From assembly GCA_902612235.1 (NCBI GenBank), contig CACMCJ010000002.1:62001-126000 (forward strand): a stretch of DNA of 64,000 bases. Direction: 5' to 3'. The translations under genes were made by a program, and so were the position numbers. A model generated the notes under the pieces. It saw only the letters and a program-made list of their open reading frames with translations, was not told where the DNA came from and searched no databases. The stretch is from an uncultured Pelagibacteraceae bacterium. Its GTDB lineage: Bacteria > Pseudomonadota > Alphaproteobacteria > Pelagibacterales > Pelagibacteraceae. Positions 50,688 to 59,312 of this stretch are shown in pieces (the first letter of the stretch is position 1; each line of letters starts with the position of its first letter).

Positions 50688-53668
50688 GAAATTAGCCTTT
50701 TGTTTTCCGGATCAATAAAAATTGGTTTAACTATTTCAACAGGAATATTTTTTATTCCACTTGGGGTTGATACAAATAATGTTTTACCAATTAGTTTGTT
50801 GCCTCCTTTGATCATTGCCATTGAAATGCAATGATTTAAATTTGGACTATAATAACTAGATGAAATATGTCCTAAATATTCTATTGGAGTTTTAATTTGT
50901 TTTGGTAAATTTTCACACTCAACAATATGTTGCCCTTCATCTATTAGTTGGGATTTATCTAACGGAACTACACCCACTAATTGTTTTCTATCTTCTCGTG
51001 CTGTATCACTTCTTTTCAAAGATCTTTTTCCAATAAAATCTTTTTTATTTTTACCAATCATCCAATTAAAATTAATATCTACAGGAGTTACTGTTCCATC
51101 AGTTTCTTGACCAATAACTACGTAACCCTTCTCGGCTCTCAATAAATGCATAGTTTCTGTTCCGTAAGGCACTAAATTAAATTCTTTGCCATGTTTAAAA
51201 ATTGTTTCCCATAATTCTAAAGCATGTTCGGGTGAAATATAAATTTCATATCCAAGCTCACCTGTAAAACTTGCTCTCATTATTCTAACCTGTGTGTTTT
51301 TGTAGTTAAAACTCTTAAATGTCATGAAGGGAAATTTTTCATTACTAAAATCAATTTCTGTAAAAATCTGACTAATTATCTCTCTAGTTTTTGGTCCACT
51401 TATATTAAATGTTGTAAATTGCTCAGTAATTGAATTTAAGTATACTTGTAAATGGGGCCATTCTGTTTGAAGAAATTCTTCCATATGAGCGAGAACTTTT
51501 GGTGCTCCACTCGAAGTGGTGGTAGCTATAAAATGTTTATCGCTTATCTTGCAGATAATTCCATCATCCATAATCATACCATCTTCACCTAACATAAGAG
51601 CGTATCTTGATGTCATTGGTCTCATTTTTGTAAATGCATTCGTATACATAAGGTTCATAAATTCTAAGGCGTCTTTACCCTTTATTTCAATTTTGCCAAG
51701 TGTACTTCCATCTAATATTCCAGCTGTCTTACGTGTTTGTTTTGACTCTCTCTGAACTGCCTGATGCATTGTTTCATCTTCATGTTTTTTATAATACCAA
51801 GGTCTTTTCCATTGCCCAACATCTTCAAAAACGGCATGATTTTTTACGTGCCAATTATGTATTGGAGTTTTTCTCTCTGGATCATAAAATTCATAGGTGC
51901 TTCTACCTGCTATTGCTGCAAAGCTTAATGGAGCATATGGGGGTCTATATGTTGTTGTACCTATTTCTGAAATTTTTTTATTTAAAAGCTTGGATACTAT
52001 ACCTAATGAGTTAATACTACTTATTTTACCTTGATCAGTTCCCATGCTATTTGTTGTGTATCTTTTAAGATGTTCAATTCGATCATACCCTTCATCGATA
52101 GCTTGTGTTAAGTCTTTTGTAGTTACATCATTATGTAAATCAATAAAAGATTTTGACCAATTTGATTTTTTATCATTTTTTGTTTCCCACAATTCTGTAA
52201 TTGAATAATCATCTTCAACATTTATTTCTATTTTAGCAACGTATTTATTTATATTTAGAAATGATAATTTTTCTTCAACTTCTTCAAAAATTTTGTGAAA
52301 ATTGTAATTACCACTAACTGATCCTAAAGTAATTGTATTTTGAAAAGCAGTGTTTGGTTTGAATGTAATGATTTTTTCATCCCATTTTACTAATCCTTTA
52401 GATTGAGTGAATAAATGAATATCAGGATTTAAACCCCCTGAGATGCACAGCATCGATGAATTAATTGAAATTATCGAATTATTTGTTCTTATTCTAACTT
52501 TTTCAACTTCTTTATTCCCTTGGCACCCTTCTACCTCAGCCTCTGGAAAAAATTGTATATCGTGATTTTTCAAGTAATCTTTTAATTCATCTTCTATATC
52601 CTCTTTTTTTCTTGCGTCTATATATGCAAGAGGTTTACATCTTTGTTGGATAAGTGACTTAACTAAACTAAATGTTGAAGAATTATTAGTGAAGATCACT
52701 GGGTTTTTCTCAGGTACTACTCCATATCTGTGAATATATTTTTCAAACGAAGATGCAAGCATTACTCCAGGCAAATCATTGTTTCTAAAAGAAATAAATC
52801 TTTCTATATGACCATTCGCCAAGATCGTATTAGTTGTTCTAATTTTATGTAGTATAAGTTCAGATTTGTCTAAATCTATTTTTTTACCTACAAATTTATC
52901 TTCTAAAGCTATTAAATGATTAGTAAAATTATAACTTGTAACAAGAGTATTTTTTAAAATTTTTATATTGTTTGATTTTAAAATTAATTTTTCAGTTTCA
53001 TTTATCCAGTCAGTTGTTTTTTTTCCGTCGATACTATCTACTTTGTTTGAGTTTTTAAGTATCCCGCCTAAATAACTATCTTGCTCAACAAGAAGAACGT
53101 CATAGTTAGTATCAATCAGTTTTCTAGCTGCAATTAAACCGCTTAATCCACCACCAACAATAAGAATGTCTACATTATGATTTTGATGAATACTTTTTGA
53201 TCTAAAGTTATTTGGAGGCTTACCTAGACCAGCTGTACGTCTTATTAATGGCTCATAAATTTTTTTCCAAAATCCCCTGGGACCCATAAAAGTTTTATAA
53301 TAAAAACCCGCAGAAAAAATAGGTGATAAAAGGTTATTTATTGAACCTACATCAAAAGCGAGTGATGGCCATCTATTTTGGCTGCTTATATTAATGCCAT
53401 CATATACTCGTTTAATTGTTGCTCTAGTATTTGGTTCATTATGTTCATTTAAAATTTGGACTAAAGCATTGGGCTCCTCTATCCCGCAAGTGTAAATACC
53501 TCTTGGTCGATGGTATTTAAAACTTCTGCCAATTAATTTTATCTTATTCCTGATTAATGCAGAGGCAATAGTATCTCCCTCAAAAGCATCATAAGATTTT
53601 CCGTCAAAAAATATTTTGATTTTTTTATTGGTGATATAATTACAATTACTGTTTTCAATAGATGACAT
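50684..53668 (-). CDS. soxA: Sarcosine oxidase alpha subunit
   Basis: The 994-residue subunit has a 2Fe-2S-like N-terminal domain (FFDGKSYDAFEGDTIASALIRN, then SFKYHRPRGIYTCGIEEPNALVQI). A NAD-binding flavoprotein-like region follows (VDILIVGGGLSGLIAARKL, about 168-186), and the C-terminal half is GcvT-like (EFMNLMYTNAFTKMRPMTSRYALML and YEIYISPEHALELWETIFKHGKEFNLVPYGTETMHLLRAEKGY). It binds NAD and folate in the four-subunit enzyme. The start is 3 bp downstream of the soxD stop. Confidence 0.95.
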   Translation of the reverse strand: MSSIENSNCNYITNKKIKIFFDGKSYDAFEGDTIASALIRNKIKLIGRSFKYHRPRGIYTCGIEEPNALVQILNEHNEPNTRATIKRVYDGINISSQNRWPSLAFDVGSINNLLSPIFSAGFYYKTFMGPRGFWKKIYEPLIRRTAGLGKPPNNFRSKSIHQNHNVDILIVGGGLSGLIAARKLIDTNYDVLLVEQDSYLGGILKNSNKVDSIDGKKTTDWINETEKLILKSNNIKILKNTLVTSYNFTNHLIALEDKFVGKKIDLDKSELILHKIRTTNTILANGHIERFISFRNNDLPGVMLASSFEKYIHRYGVVPEKNPVIFTNNSSTFSLVKSLIQQRCKPLAYIDARKKEDIEDELKDYLKNHDIQFFPEAEVEGCQGNKEVEKVRIRTNNSIISINSSMLCISGGLNPDIHLFTQSKGLVKWDEKIITFKPNTAFQNTITLGSVSGNYNFHKIFEEVEEKLSFLNINKYVAKIEINVEDDYSITELWETKNDKKSNWSKSFIDLHNDVTTKDLTQAIDEGYDRIEHLKRYTTNSMGTDQGKISSINSLGIVSKLLNKKISEIGTTTYRPPYAPLSFAAIAGRSTYEFYDPERKTPIHNWHVKNHAVFEDVGQWKRPWYYKKHEDETMHQAVQRESKQTRKTAGILDGSTLGKIEIKGKDALEFMNLMYTNAFTKMRPMTSRYALMLGEDGMIMDDGIICKISDKHFIATTTSSGAPKVLAHMEEFLQTEWPHLQVYLNSITEQFTTFNISGPKTREIISQIFTEIDFSNEKFPFMTFKSFNYKNTQVRIMRASFTGELGYEIYISPEHALELWETIFKHGKEFNLVPYGTETMHLLRAEKGYVVIGQETDGTVTPVDINFNWMIGKNKKDFIGKRSLKRSDTAREDRKQLVGVVPLDKSQLIDEGQHIVECENLPKQIKTPIEYLGHISSSYYSPNLNHCISMAMIKGGNKLIGKTLFVSTPSGIKNIPVEIVKPIFIDPENKRLIS

Positions 53669-53671
53669 AAT

Positions 53672-54022
53672 TTATTTTTTTACCGCAAAGTTTCCTGACC
53701 CAACGATTGGTTCGCCGGATGGTGATTTAAGTGTTGTTTGAAACTCACTTATTTCAGGTCTTCTATCAGATAATTTATAAATTTTTAAAATTGTATCAGT
53801 TGAAGTATCGCGAACTGCATTGAACCATTTTTTACAACCATGTGTATGGACCCAGCGCTCATAAAAAATTCCTTTAGGATTAGAACGAAAGAACACATAT
53901 TGTCCCCACTCTTTATCACTTAAAGAATCTGGATCTTTTGGTCTTACTACATGGGCTTCTCCCCCGTTGGTAAACTCAGATTGCTCTCGTTCTCCACAAT
54001 AAGGACAATTTATTAAAATCAT
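53672..54022 (-). CDS. soxD: Sarcosine oxidase delta subunit
   Basis: The 116-residue subunit binds zinc through the N-terminal CPYCGEREQSEFTNGGEAHVVRP, with WGQYVFFRSNPKGIFYERWVHTHGCKKWFNAVRDT as the second signature. It is longer than the usual ~95-100 residues because of a C-terminal extension (ISEFQTTLKSPSGEPIVGSGNFAVKK). It sits between soxB and soxA with 2-3 bp gaps. Confidence 0.95.
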   Translation of the reverse strand: MILINCPYCGEREQSEFTNGGEAHVVRPKDPDSLSDKEWGQYVFFRSNPKGIFYERWVHTHGCKKWFNAVRDTSTDTILKIYKLSDRRPEISEFQTTLKSPSGEPIVGSGNFAVKK

Positions 54023-54024
54023 AA

Positions 54025-55275
54025 CTAATGGGCTACAGCGGCAGCACCGTGTTCATCGATTAATCTTCCGTCGGAGAATCTTTCTAAATTAAAAGCTTCA
54101 TTAATTTTATGAGGTTCATCTTTAGCTATAGTGTGAGCAAAAACATTTGCGCTTCCAGGAGTTGCTTTAAATCCACCTGTTCCCCAACCACAATTAAAAT
54201 ATAAACCTTTAACTTCACACTTACTTATTATTGGGCTTGCATCTGGACAGATATCAACTATCCCTCCCCATTGACGTAACATTTTCATTTTTCCAAAAAT
54301 AGGATAAAGTTCGACTATAGCTCTAACTGTTTCTTCAATTACATCATAACCACCTCTTTGAGTAAATGAATTGTAACCATCCGTCCCTGCGCCTATAACT
54401 AATTCTCCTTTATCTGATTGACTTACATAAGCGTGGACTGCGTTTGACATAACAACAGTATTGATTACAGGTTTGATCGGTTCAGAAACTAGGGCTTGCA
54501 AGGGTCTACTTTGTAAAGGCAAACGGACTCCTGCTGTTTGTGCAAGCACACTAGTATGGCCCGAAGCAACAATTGCAACTTTGCTAGCTTTAATTAAACC
54601 TTTGGATGTTTCAACTCCTTCTACTTTGTAATTATCTGTTTTGATGCTCTTAACCTCACAATTTTGAATTATATCTACTCCCATTTCATTTGATCTTAAC
54701 GCATAACCCCACGCTACAGCATCATGCCTAGCAACTCCTCCTCTTGGCTGGAAAGCAGCACCTAGAACAGGGTATCTTAAATTTTCAGTATTCATAATTG
54801 GCACGAGTTCTTTAATTTCTTTTGCATCTAACCATTTAGTATCGAGTCCATTTAATCTATTAGCGCTTATTCTTCTTTTCATTTCTTTAATATCATGCTC
54901 ATTATGCGCTAAGTTCATTACTCCTCTTTGGCTAAACATCATATTAAAGTTTAAATCTTCTGATAAATTTTCCCATAATTTTACTGAATGATCATAAAGA
55001 TGAGCACTTTCATTCCAAAGATAATTAGATCTAATTATTGTTGTGTTTCGTCCAGTGTTTCCTCCACCGAGCCAACCTTTTTCTATTACTGCGATATTTT
55101 TAAAACCATGTTCTTTAGCTAAATAATAAGCAGTGCCTAGTCCGTGACCTCCACCCCCAACTATTATAACATCGTAACCTTTTTTAGGATCTGGACTTTC
55201 CCACATCTTTTGCCAATTTTCATTATTGGTAAAAGCGTTTTTTATTAGGCTTAAAAATGAATATTTTTTCTTCAC
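54025..55275 (-). CDS. soxB: Sarcosine oxidase beta subunit
   Basis: The 416-residue flavoprotein subunit has [52 protein letters not shown], the SoxB FAD-site signature, and [25 protein letters not shown] near the end. It oxidises sarcosine to glycine, making methylene-THF or formaldehyde and hydrogen peroxide. It is the first gene of the soxBDAG run. Its 5' region shares the 314-bp divergent gap with metY. Confidence 0.96.
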   Translation of the reverse strand: MKKKYSFLSLIKNAFTNNENWQKMWESPDPKKGYDVIIVGGGGHGLGTAYYLAKEHGFKNIAVIEKGWLGGGNTGRNTTIIRSNYLWNESAHLYDHSVKLWENLSEDLNFNMMFSQRGVMNLAHNEHDIKEMKRRISANRLNGLDTKWLDAKEIKELVPIMNTENLRYPVLGAAFQPRGGVARHDAVAWGYALRSNEMGVDIIQNCEVKSIKTDNYKVEGVETSKGLIKASKVAIVASGHTSVLAQTAGVRLPLQSRPLQALVSEPIKPVINTVVMSNAVHAYVSQSDKGELVIGAGTDGYNSFTQRGGYDVIEETVRAIVELYPIFGKMKMLRQWGGIVDICPDASPIISKCEVKGLYFNCGWGTGGFKATPGSANVFAHTIAKDEPHKINEAFNLERFSDGRLIDEHGAAAVAH

Positions 55276-55377
55276 AACTCAAATTAGCAAAAAAGTAGAA
55301 AATAACAAAATAATTCCAACGCTAAAAGGTATCAGGATTTTTTAGAATTAACCTGTAAATTCAACATTTTATACAAC

Positions 55378-55405
55378 TTGACAATTAATGTTAAAGGTCC
55401 ATAAT
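55378..55405 (+). promoter_or_regulatory. Sigma-70-type promoter for metY
   Basis: TTGACA (55378-55383), 16-bp spacer, CATAAT (55400-55405). Transcription would start near 55412, directly at the SAM-II stem. The region 55276-55377 shows no gene or other recognised element and probably holds the divergent soxB promoter. Confidence 0.7.
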
Positions 55406-55412
55406 CAAAATA

Positions 55413-55464
55413 TAGCGCTGATTTAAGTCAAATTGCTGAGCGCTTTAAAAATCCAGCTAAAGCG
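55413..55464 (+). promoter_or_regulatory. SAM-II riboswitch
   Basis: AGCGCTGATTTAA, then ATTGC..AGCGCT and CCAGCTAAAGCG, match the SAM-II core. The P1 helix is AGCGCT (55414-55419) with AGCGCT (55439-55444), and the AGCTAAA strand forms the pseudoknot. It senses S-adenosylmethionine and turns expression off. The 3' strand GCTAAAGCG (55456-55464) is exactly complementary to CGCTTTAGC in the following terminator. Confidence 0.88.
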
Positions 55465-55477
55465 ATAAAGTCTTTAG

Positions 55478-55506
55478 ACCACCGCTTTAGCCGGTGGTTT
55501 TTTTTT
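55478..55506 (+). terminator. SAM-II-controlled intrinsic terminator
   Basis: ACCACCG (55478-55484) pairs with CGGTGGT (55492-55498) around CTTTAGC, followed by nine T residues. The 9-nt segment CGCTTTAGC (55483-55491) within it is the exact complement of the SAM-II 3' strand, giving a simple antiterminator in the absence of SAM. Confidence 0.92.
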
Positions 55507-55525
55507 GAATATCTCTCAAATTAAA

Positions 55526-55584
55526 ACTAGGCATTTGAACTATATTGTACGCCTGACATATCGTCGAAGTACTAAAAAAGGAGA
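55526..55584 (+). promoter_or_regulatory. SAM-V riboswitch overlapping the metY ribosome-binding site
   Basis: AGGC (55529-55532) pairs with GCCT (55551-55554), and GTACTAAAAAAGGAG ends the element, with GGAG (55580-55583) as the metY ribosome-binding site. The core resembles SAM-II, as is known for SAM-V in marine bacteria. Binding SAM is expected to hide GGAG in the pseudoknot and block translation. The exact limits are approximate. Confidence 0.82.
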
Positions 55585-55589
55585 GAAAA

Positions 55590-56882
55590 ATGAGTAAAAT
55601 AAAACATCCAGAAACAATTGGTTTACATGGAGGTGAATATAGGAGTGATCCTGCAACAACTTCTGTAGCTGTTCCAATTTATCAAACTACATCATATCAA
55701 TTTAAAAATGCAGAAACAGCTGCAAATTTATTTGGATTAAAAGAATTTGGAAACATTTACACAAGAATAATGAATCCAACTTGTGATGTATTAGAAAAAA
55801 GAGTAGCCGCATTAGAAGGAGGTATGGCTGCAGTTGCAGTTGGATCTGGTCAAGCAGCTTCCGCATTTTGTATCCAAAACGTTTGTCAAGCTGGGGATAA
55901 TATTGTTTCCTCGACTGATTTATATGGTGGAACAGTTAATCTTTTCAAAAATACTTTAAGGATGCAAGGTATAGAAGTAAGATTTGCTGACCCTGCAGAT
56001 CCAAAAAACTTTGAAAAATTAACCGATGAAAAAACAAGAGCTTATTACGGTGAGTCTTGCCCAAACCCTTACTTAAGAGTTTTTCCAATTAAGGAAGTTG
56101 CAGACATCGGTAAAAAACATGGTATCCCATTAATTATCGATAACACTGCAGCACCTGTAATTTGTAAACCTTTAGAGCATGGAGCGGCAATAGTCATGCA
56201 CTCTCTGACAAAATATATTGCTGGTCATGGAACATCGATAGGTGGAATAATAGTTGATAGTGGAACTTTTGATTGGGTAAAAAATCCAAAGAGACAACCT
56301 CTGTTTAATGAACCTGATCCAAGTTACAATGGAGCAGTATGGGGAAGAGATGTTCCAAAATTAACCGGTGCTAATATACCTTTTGCGATAAGAGCTCGAG
56401 TAGTTTTACTTCGAGACTTAGGTGCTCCTTTATCACCTTTTAATGCATTTCAGATTATACAAGGACTAGAAACTGTTGCATTAAGAATGAAACAACACTG
56501 CTCTAACGCTGAAAAAGTGGTTAAGTTTCTTGAGTCACAAAAAAAAGTGAAGAATGTAATTTATCCTACTAATCACCAAGGTGAGATCAGGGAAAGAGCA
56601 AAAAGATATATGAAAGGTGGCTACGGATCTTTAGTGGGAATGGATCTGGGCAGTAAGGAAGCTGGAGCAAAGTTTATAGATAACTTAAAGTTGCTTTATC
56701 ACGTAGCAAATATTGGTGATGCAAGAAGTTTAGCTATTCACCCAGCATCAACAACACATAGTCAATTAAATGATAAACAGTTGGCTGAAGCCGGTGTAAC
56801 ACCAGGATATGTAAGATTGTCAATTGGTATTGAACATCCTGATGATATCATTGCAGATATTGAGCAAGCATTAGCAGCTTAA
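55590..56882 (+). CDS. metY: O-acetylhomoserine sulfhydrylase (MetY-type Cys/Met PLP enzyme)
   Basis: The 430-residue enzyme is in the cystathionine gamma-synthase/MetY family. VPIYQTTSYQFKNAETAANLFGLKEFGNIYTRIMNPTCDVLEKRVAALEGG opens the fold, and Lys208 in MHSLTKYIAGHGTSIGG binds PLP. YVRLSIGIEHPDDIIADIEQAL ends it. It likely uses O-acetylhomoserine and sulfide, or methanethiol, to make homocysteine or methionine. Control by two SAM riboswitches supports the methionine role. A short terminator follows. Confidence 0.94.
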   Translation: MSKIKHPETIGLHGGEYRSDPATTSVAVPIYQTTSYQFKNAETAANLFGLKEFGNIYTRIMNPTCDVLEKRVAALEGGMAAVAVGSGQAASAFCIQNVCQAGDNIVSSTDLYGGTVNLFKNTLRMQGIEVRFADPADPKNFEKLTDEKTRAYYGESCPNPYLRVFPIKEVADIGKKHGIPLIIDNTAAPVICKPLEHGAAIVMHSLTKYIAGHGTSIGGIIVDSGTFDWVKNPKRQPLFNEPDPSYNGAVWGRDVPKLTGANIPFAIRARVVLLRDLGAPLSPFNAFQIIQGLETVALRMKQHCSNAEKVVKFLESQKKVKNVIYPTNHQGEIRERAKRYMKGGYGSLVGMDLGSKEAGAKFIDNLKLLYHVANIGDARSLAIHPASTTHSQLNDKQLAEAGVTPGYVRLSIGIEHPDDIIADIEQALAA

Positions 56883-56891
56883 ATAAATTAA

Positions 56892-56925
56892 AAGCCTCAC
56901 CTTTTTTCTAGGTGGGGCTTAAAAT
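56892..56925 (+). terminator. Terminator after metY
   Basis: AAGCCTCACC (56892-56901) pairs with GGTGGGGCTT (56911-56920) with one G-T pair around TTTTTTCTA. Only a few Ts follow on the plus strand. It may also serve the convergent lipoprotein gene. Confidence 0.8.
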
Positions 56926-56928
56926 AAA

Positions 56929-57363
56929 TTATCTTCTTTTATGGATATCTGAATTTCTAGCTAAGTCCTCTATTTTAGAAGATTTTATTTTATGGATATC
57001 TGAATTTCTAGCTAAGTCCTCTATTTTAGAAGATTTTATAATTTTTTGTTTTATAACCTTATTTTTAGTTTGAGAAATATTTTCTTTTATCGCAGAACAT
57101 ATTTTTGAGTTTGTGGACTCTAAAAACTTCACACATTTTTCTTTTTTATTTTCTGGGTTGAATTCTTTCATATAATCTAAAGCATGTTCAGACGGAGATT
57201 TTCCAGTTTGTTTTTTTACACCATAACTTACCGCAGATGATAAAGCTGACTGCGTAAGTTTTCCTCCGCTTGATGTTGACGCCGGACCAAGAAACGCTAC
57301 TGTTTCAACACCACAATTGGTTAAAAATAAAAATGTTAATAATAAACCTAAAATTTTACTCAT
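56929..57363 (-). CDS. Small lipoprotein with a C-terminal tandem repeat
   Basis: The 144-residue protein has a lipoprotein signal MSKILGLLLTFLFLTNC (Cys17) and a short Gly/Ser segment (LGPASTSSGGKLTQSALSSAVSYGVKKQTGKSPSEHALDYM). A basic region follows, and the C-terminus carries two copies of the 17-residue unit SSKIEDLARNSDIHKIK. Family is unknown; the middle resembles small SAR11-type outer lipoproteins only in style. The repeat units are identical in DNA, showing recent duplication. It faces metY and starts next to a 107-bp gap before the dehydrogenase. Confidence 0.75.
   Translation of the reverse strand: MSKILGLLLTFLFLTNCGVETVAFLGPASTSSGGKLTQSALSSAVSYGVKKQTGKSPSEHALDYMKEFNPENKKEKCVKFLESTNSKICSAIKENISQTKNKVIKQKIIKSSKIEDLARNSDIHKIKSSKIEDLARNSDIHKRR
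56937..57038. repeat. Two perfect 51-bp tandem copies inside the lipoprotein gene
   Basis: The unit starting TTTTATGGATATCTGAATTT and ending with TTTAGAAGATTTTA occurs twice with a 51-bp period (56937-56987 and 56988-57038) and no differences I can see. It equals 17 codons, so the frame is kept. Confidence 0.93.
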
Positions 57364-57470
57364 ATTTCCCCGGTCTGCTTATACATTGATTTGTGAATTT
57401 AAAAACAAATGACTGCATCAAATTGAGTTTATCAACATTTTTTTTCAATCAATAATTGCAGGAATTAACT

Positions 57471-58418
57471 TTAGAGAGTGCGAATTGGTTTATTTTCTAA
57501 ACAAGATTCCAAATTTTCTATCATTTGATTATAAAATTTAGAGTAATTTTCTGCAGTTACGTATCCAATATGGGGTAAAAGTAATGCATTAGAGAGAAAT
57601 CTAAGTTTATGGTCTTGTGGAAGAGGTTCTTTATCATAAACGTCTAATCCCGCGCCAGCTATAGACTCATCTTTTAATGCTTGTATCAAATCATTCTCAT
57701 GAATAATGCTTCCGCGAGAAGTGTTAATTAAAAAAGAAGTCTTTTTCATTATTTTAAATTCATGTTTTGTAATTAAATTTTTATACCTATCTCCCGGCAC
57801 TACGTGTATTGAAACTATGTCAGAATTTTTTAACAAATCTTCTTTACCCATTGGAAGAACACCTATTTCATTAGCATGTGATAAATTTAGATTTTCACTC
57901 CATGCACAAACTTCCATACCAAATGATTTTGCAATTTTCGCTACTTGAGACCCAATTTTACCAAGTCCTATCAATCCTAAAAGTTTCCCTTTTAATTCAA
58001 ATCCTATTGTTGACTGCCAATAGCCTTGGAACATGTTGTCAATTTCTTGTTTCATATTTCTAATTAAGCCCAAAATCAAAGCCCAGGTGACTTCTGCAGC
58101 TGGGTTAGAGTTAATTTCAGTTCCACAAACTAAAATATTTTTTTTTCTTGCACTTTCAAGATCAATAGCATTATTTCGCATTCCAGACGTCATCAAATAT
58201 TTTAACTTGGGTAATGTATTAATTAATGATTTTGTAAATGGAGTTCTTTCTCTCATAATAAAAATAGCTTCAAAATCTTCTAAAGCTAATATTGCTTCAT
58301 TTTCATTTGCGAAAGTTTCATTAAAAATTTTAAATTCAAATTTATCTTTATATTTTTCAACATCAATGATTTGTTTAAAAACATCTTGATAATCATCTAA
58401 TACTGCAACTTTAATCAT
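57471..58418 (-). CDS. D-2-hydroxyacid dehydrogenase
   Basis: The 315-residue NAD-dependent enzyme has the Rossmann loop LLGLIGLGKIGSQVAKIAKSFGMEVCAWSEN. The catalytic Arg lies in INTSRGSIIHENDLIQAL, the Glu in DVYDKEPLPQDH and the His in LLLPHIGYVT. It interconverts a 2-oxoacid and a D-2-hydroxyacid; the substrate is not evident. It overlaps the EamA permease gene by ATGA and is downstream of a DadA-like oxidase, suggesting a shared 2-oxoacid product. Confidence 0.92.
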   Translation of the reverse strand: MIKVAVLDDYQDVFKQIIDVEKYKDKFEFKIFNETFANENEAILALEDFEAIFIMRERTPFTKSLINTLPKLKYLMTSGMRNNAIDLESARKKNILVCGTEINSNPAAEVTWALILGLIRNMKQEIDNMFQGYWQSTIGFELKGKLLGLIGLGKIGSQVAKIAKSFGMEVCAWSENLNLSHANEIGVLPMGKEDLLKNSDIVSIHVVPGDRYKNLITKHEFKIMKKTSFLINTSRGSIIHENDLIQALKDESIAGAGLDVYDKEPLPQDHKLRFLSNALLLPHIGYVTAENYSKFYNQMIENLESCLENKPIRTL

Positions 58419-59305
58419 AGGGTTTTTCTATTTGATAAATAGATACCAGAAATTATAAAAGTTGCTCCAATAAAATGATAAAATTGAAATTTTTCTTCAA
58501 AGATTAGTATTGCCATCAATGCACTGAAAAGTGGCATTAGCTGAATAAACATAGATGATCTGTTGGGTCCTATGAGTTCAATAGCTTTCTGCCAACAATA
58601 ATATGCTGCAATAGCGGGAAAGATAACTACATAAATTAAAATAAAGATAAAAGCTTTATTTATTTTTACGTCTAATCCGATGGATTGTTCATATAGAAAT
58701 TGTGGAAACAAAAATATTAATCCTACGGTAACCATTATTTGAATTAAAGAAAATTGAGACAATTCAAGCTTACTTTTTTTAAGTAAAGTTGAATACAACG
58801 ACCAACTCAAAACACAAACTAGCATCCATATGTCACCTTTATTAAAACTTAAAGAAATTATTTTTTGAATGTCAGCATTAGAAATTATTGTTCCTACTCC
58901 AAATATTGATAAGATTAACCCAGAAATTTGAAAAATATTTGTTTTTTCAATATTCATAATTGATGAAAAAATAATTATCGTTGGAGGGATTGCAGCTAAC
59001 ATTAAAACTGCGTTTATTACTTGCGTGTAGTTCAATGCAAAATAGACGACTGAATTAAAAGTGCTGATTGTTAATATTCCCATAACACTTATTACCAAAA
59101 AGTTTTCTTTAATATAGTTTCTCTTGGCTAAAATTTCCTTAACTGTAAGAGGTATCAATATAAACCATACCATGACCCATCTAAAAAAATTTAAAGTTAA
59201 TGGTGGGACTTCAAATAAAGTTGCAAATTTGCCAATAATAAAATTTCCTGACCAAAATAAAGCTGCTAAAGTTAGGAAAGTATAAGCTATATAATTTTTT
59301 GACAA
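58415..59305 (-). CDS. EamA/DMT-family permease
   Basis: The 296-residue protein has ten helices in two EamA repeats. It starts YTFLTLAALFWSGNFIIGKFATLFEVPPLTLNFFRWVMVWFIL and ends AYYCWQKAIELIGPNRSSMFIQLMPLFSALMAILIFEEKFQFYHFIGATFIISGIYLSNR, both full family signatures. It likely exports an amino acid or derivative. It lies between the D-2-hydroxyacid dehydrogenase (4-bp overlap) and the DadA-like gene (7-bp gap). Confidence 0.9.
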   Translation of the reverse strand: MSKNYIAYTFLTLAALFWSGNFIIGKFATLFEVPPLTLNFFRWVMVWFILIPLTVKEILAKRNYIKENFLVISVMGILTISTFNSVVYFALNYTQVINAVLMLAAIPPTIIIFSSIMNIEKTNIFQISGLILSIFGVGTIISNADIQKIISLSFNKGDIWMLVCVLSWSLYSTLLKKSKLELSQFSLIQIMVTVGLIFLFPQFLYEQSIGLDVKINKAFIFILIYVVIFPAIAAYYCWQKAIELIGPNRSSMFIQLMPLFSALMAILIFEEKFQFYHFIGATFIISGIYLSNRKTL

Positions 59306-59312
59306 ATAATAC

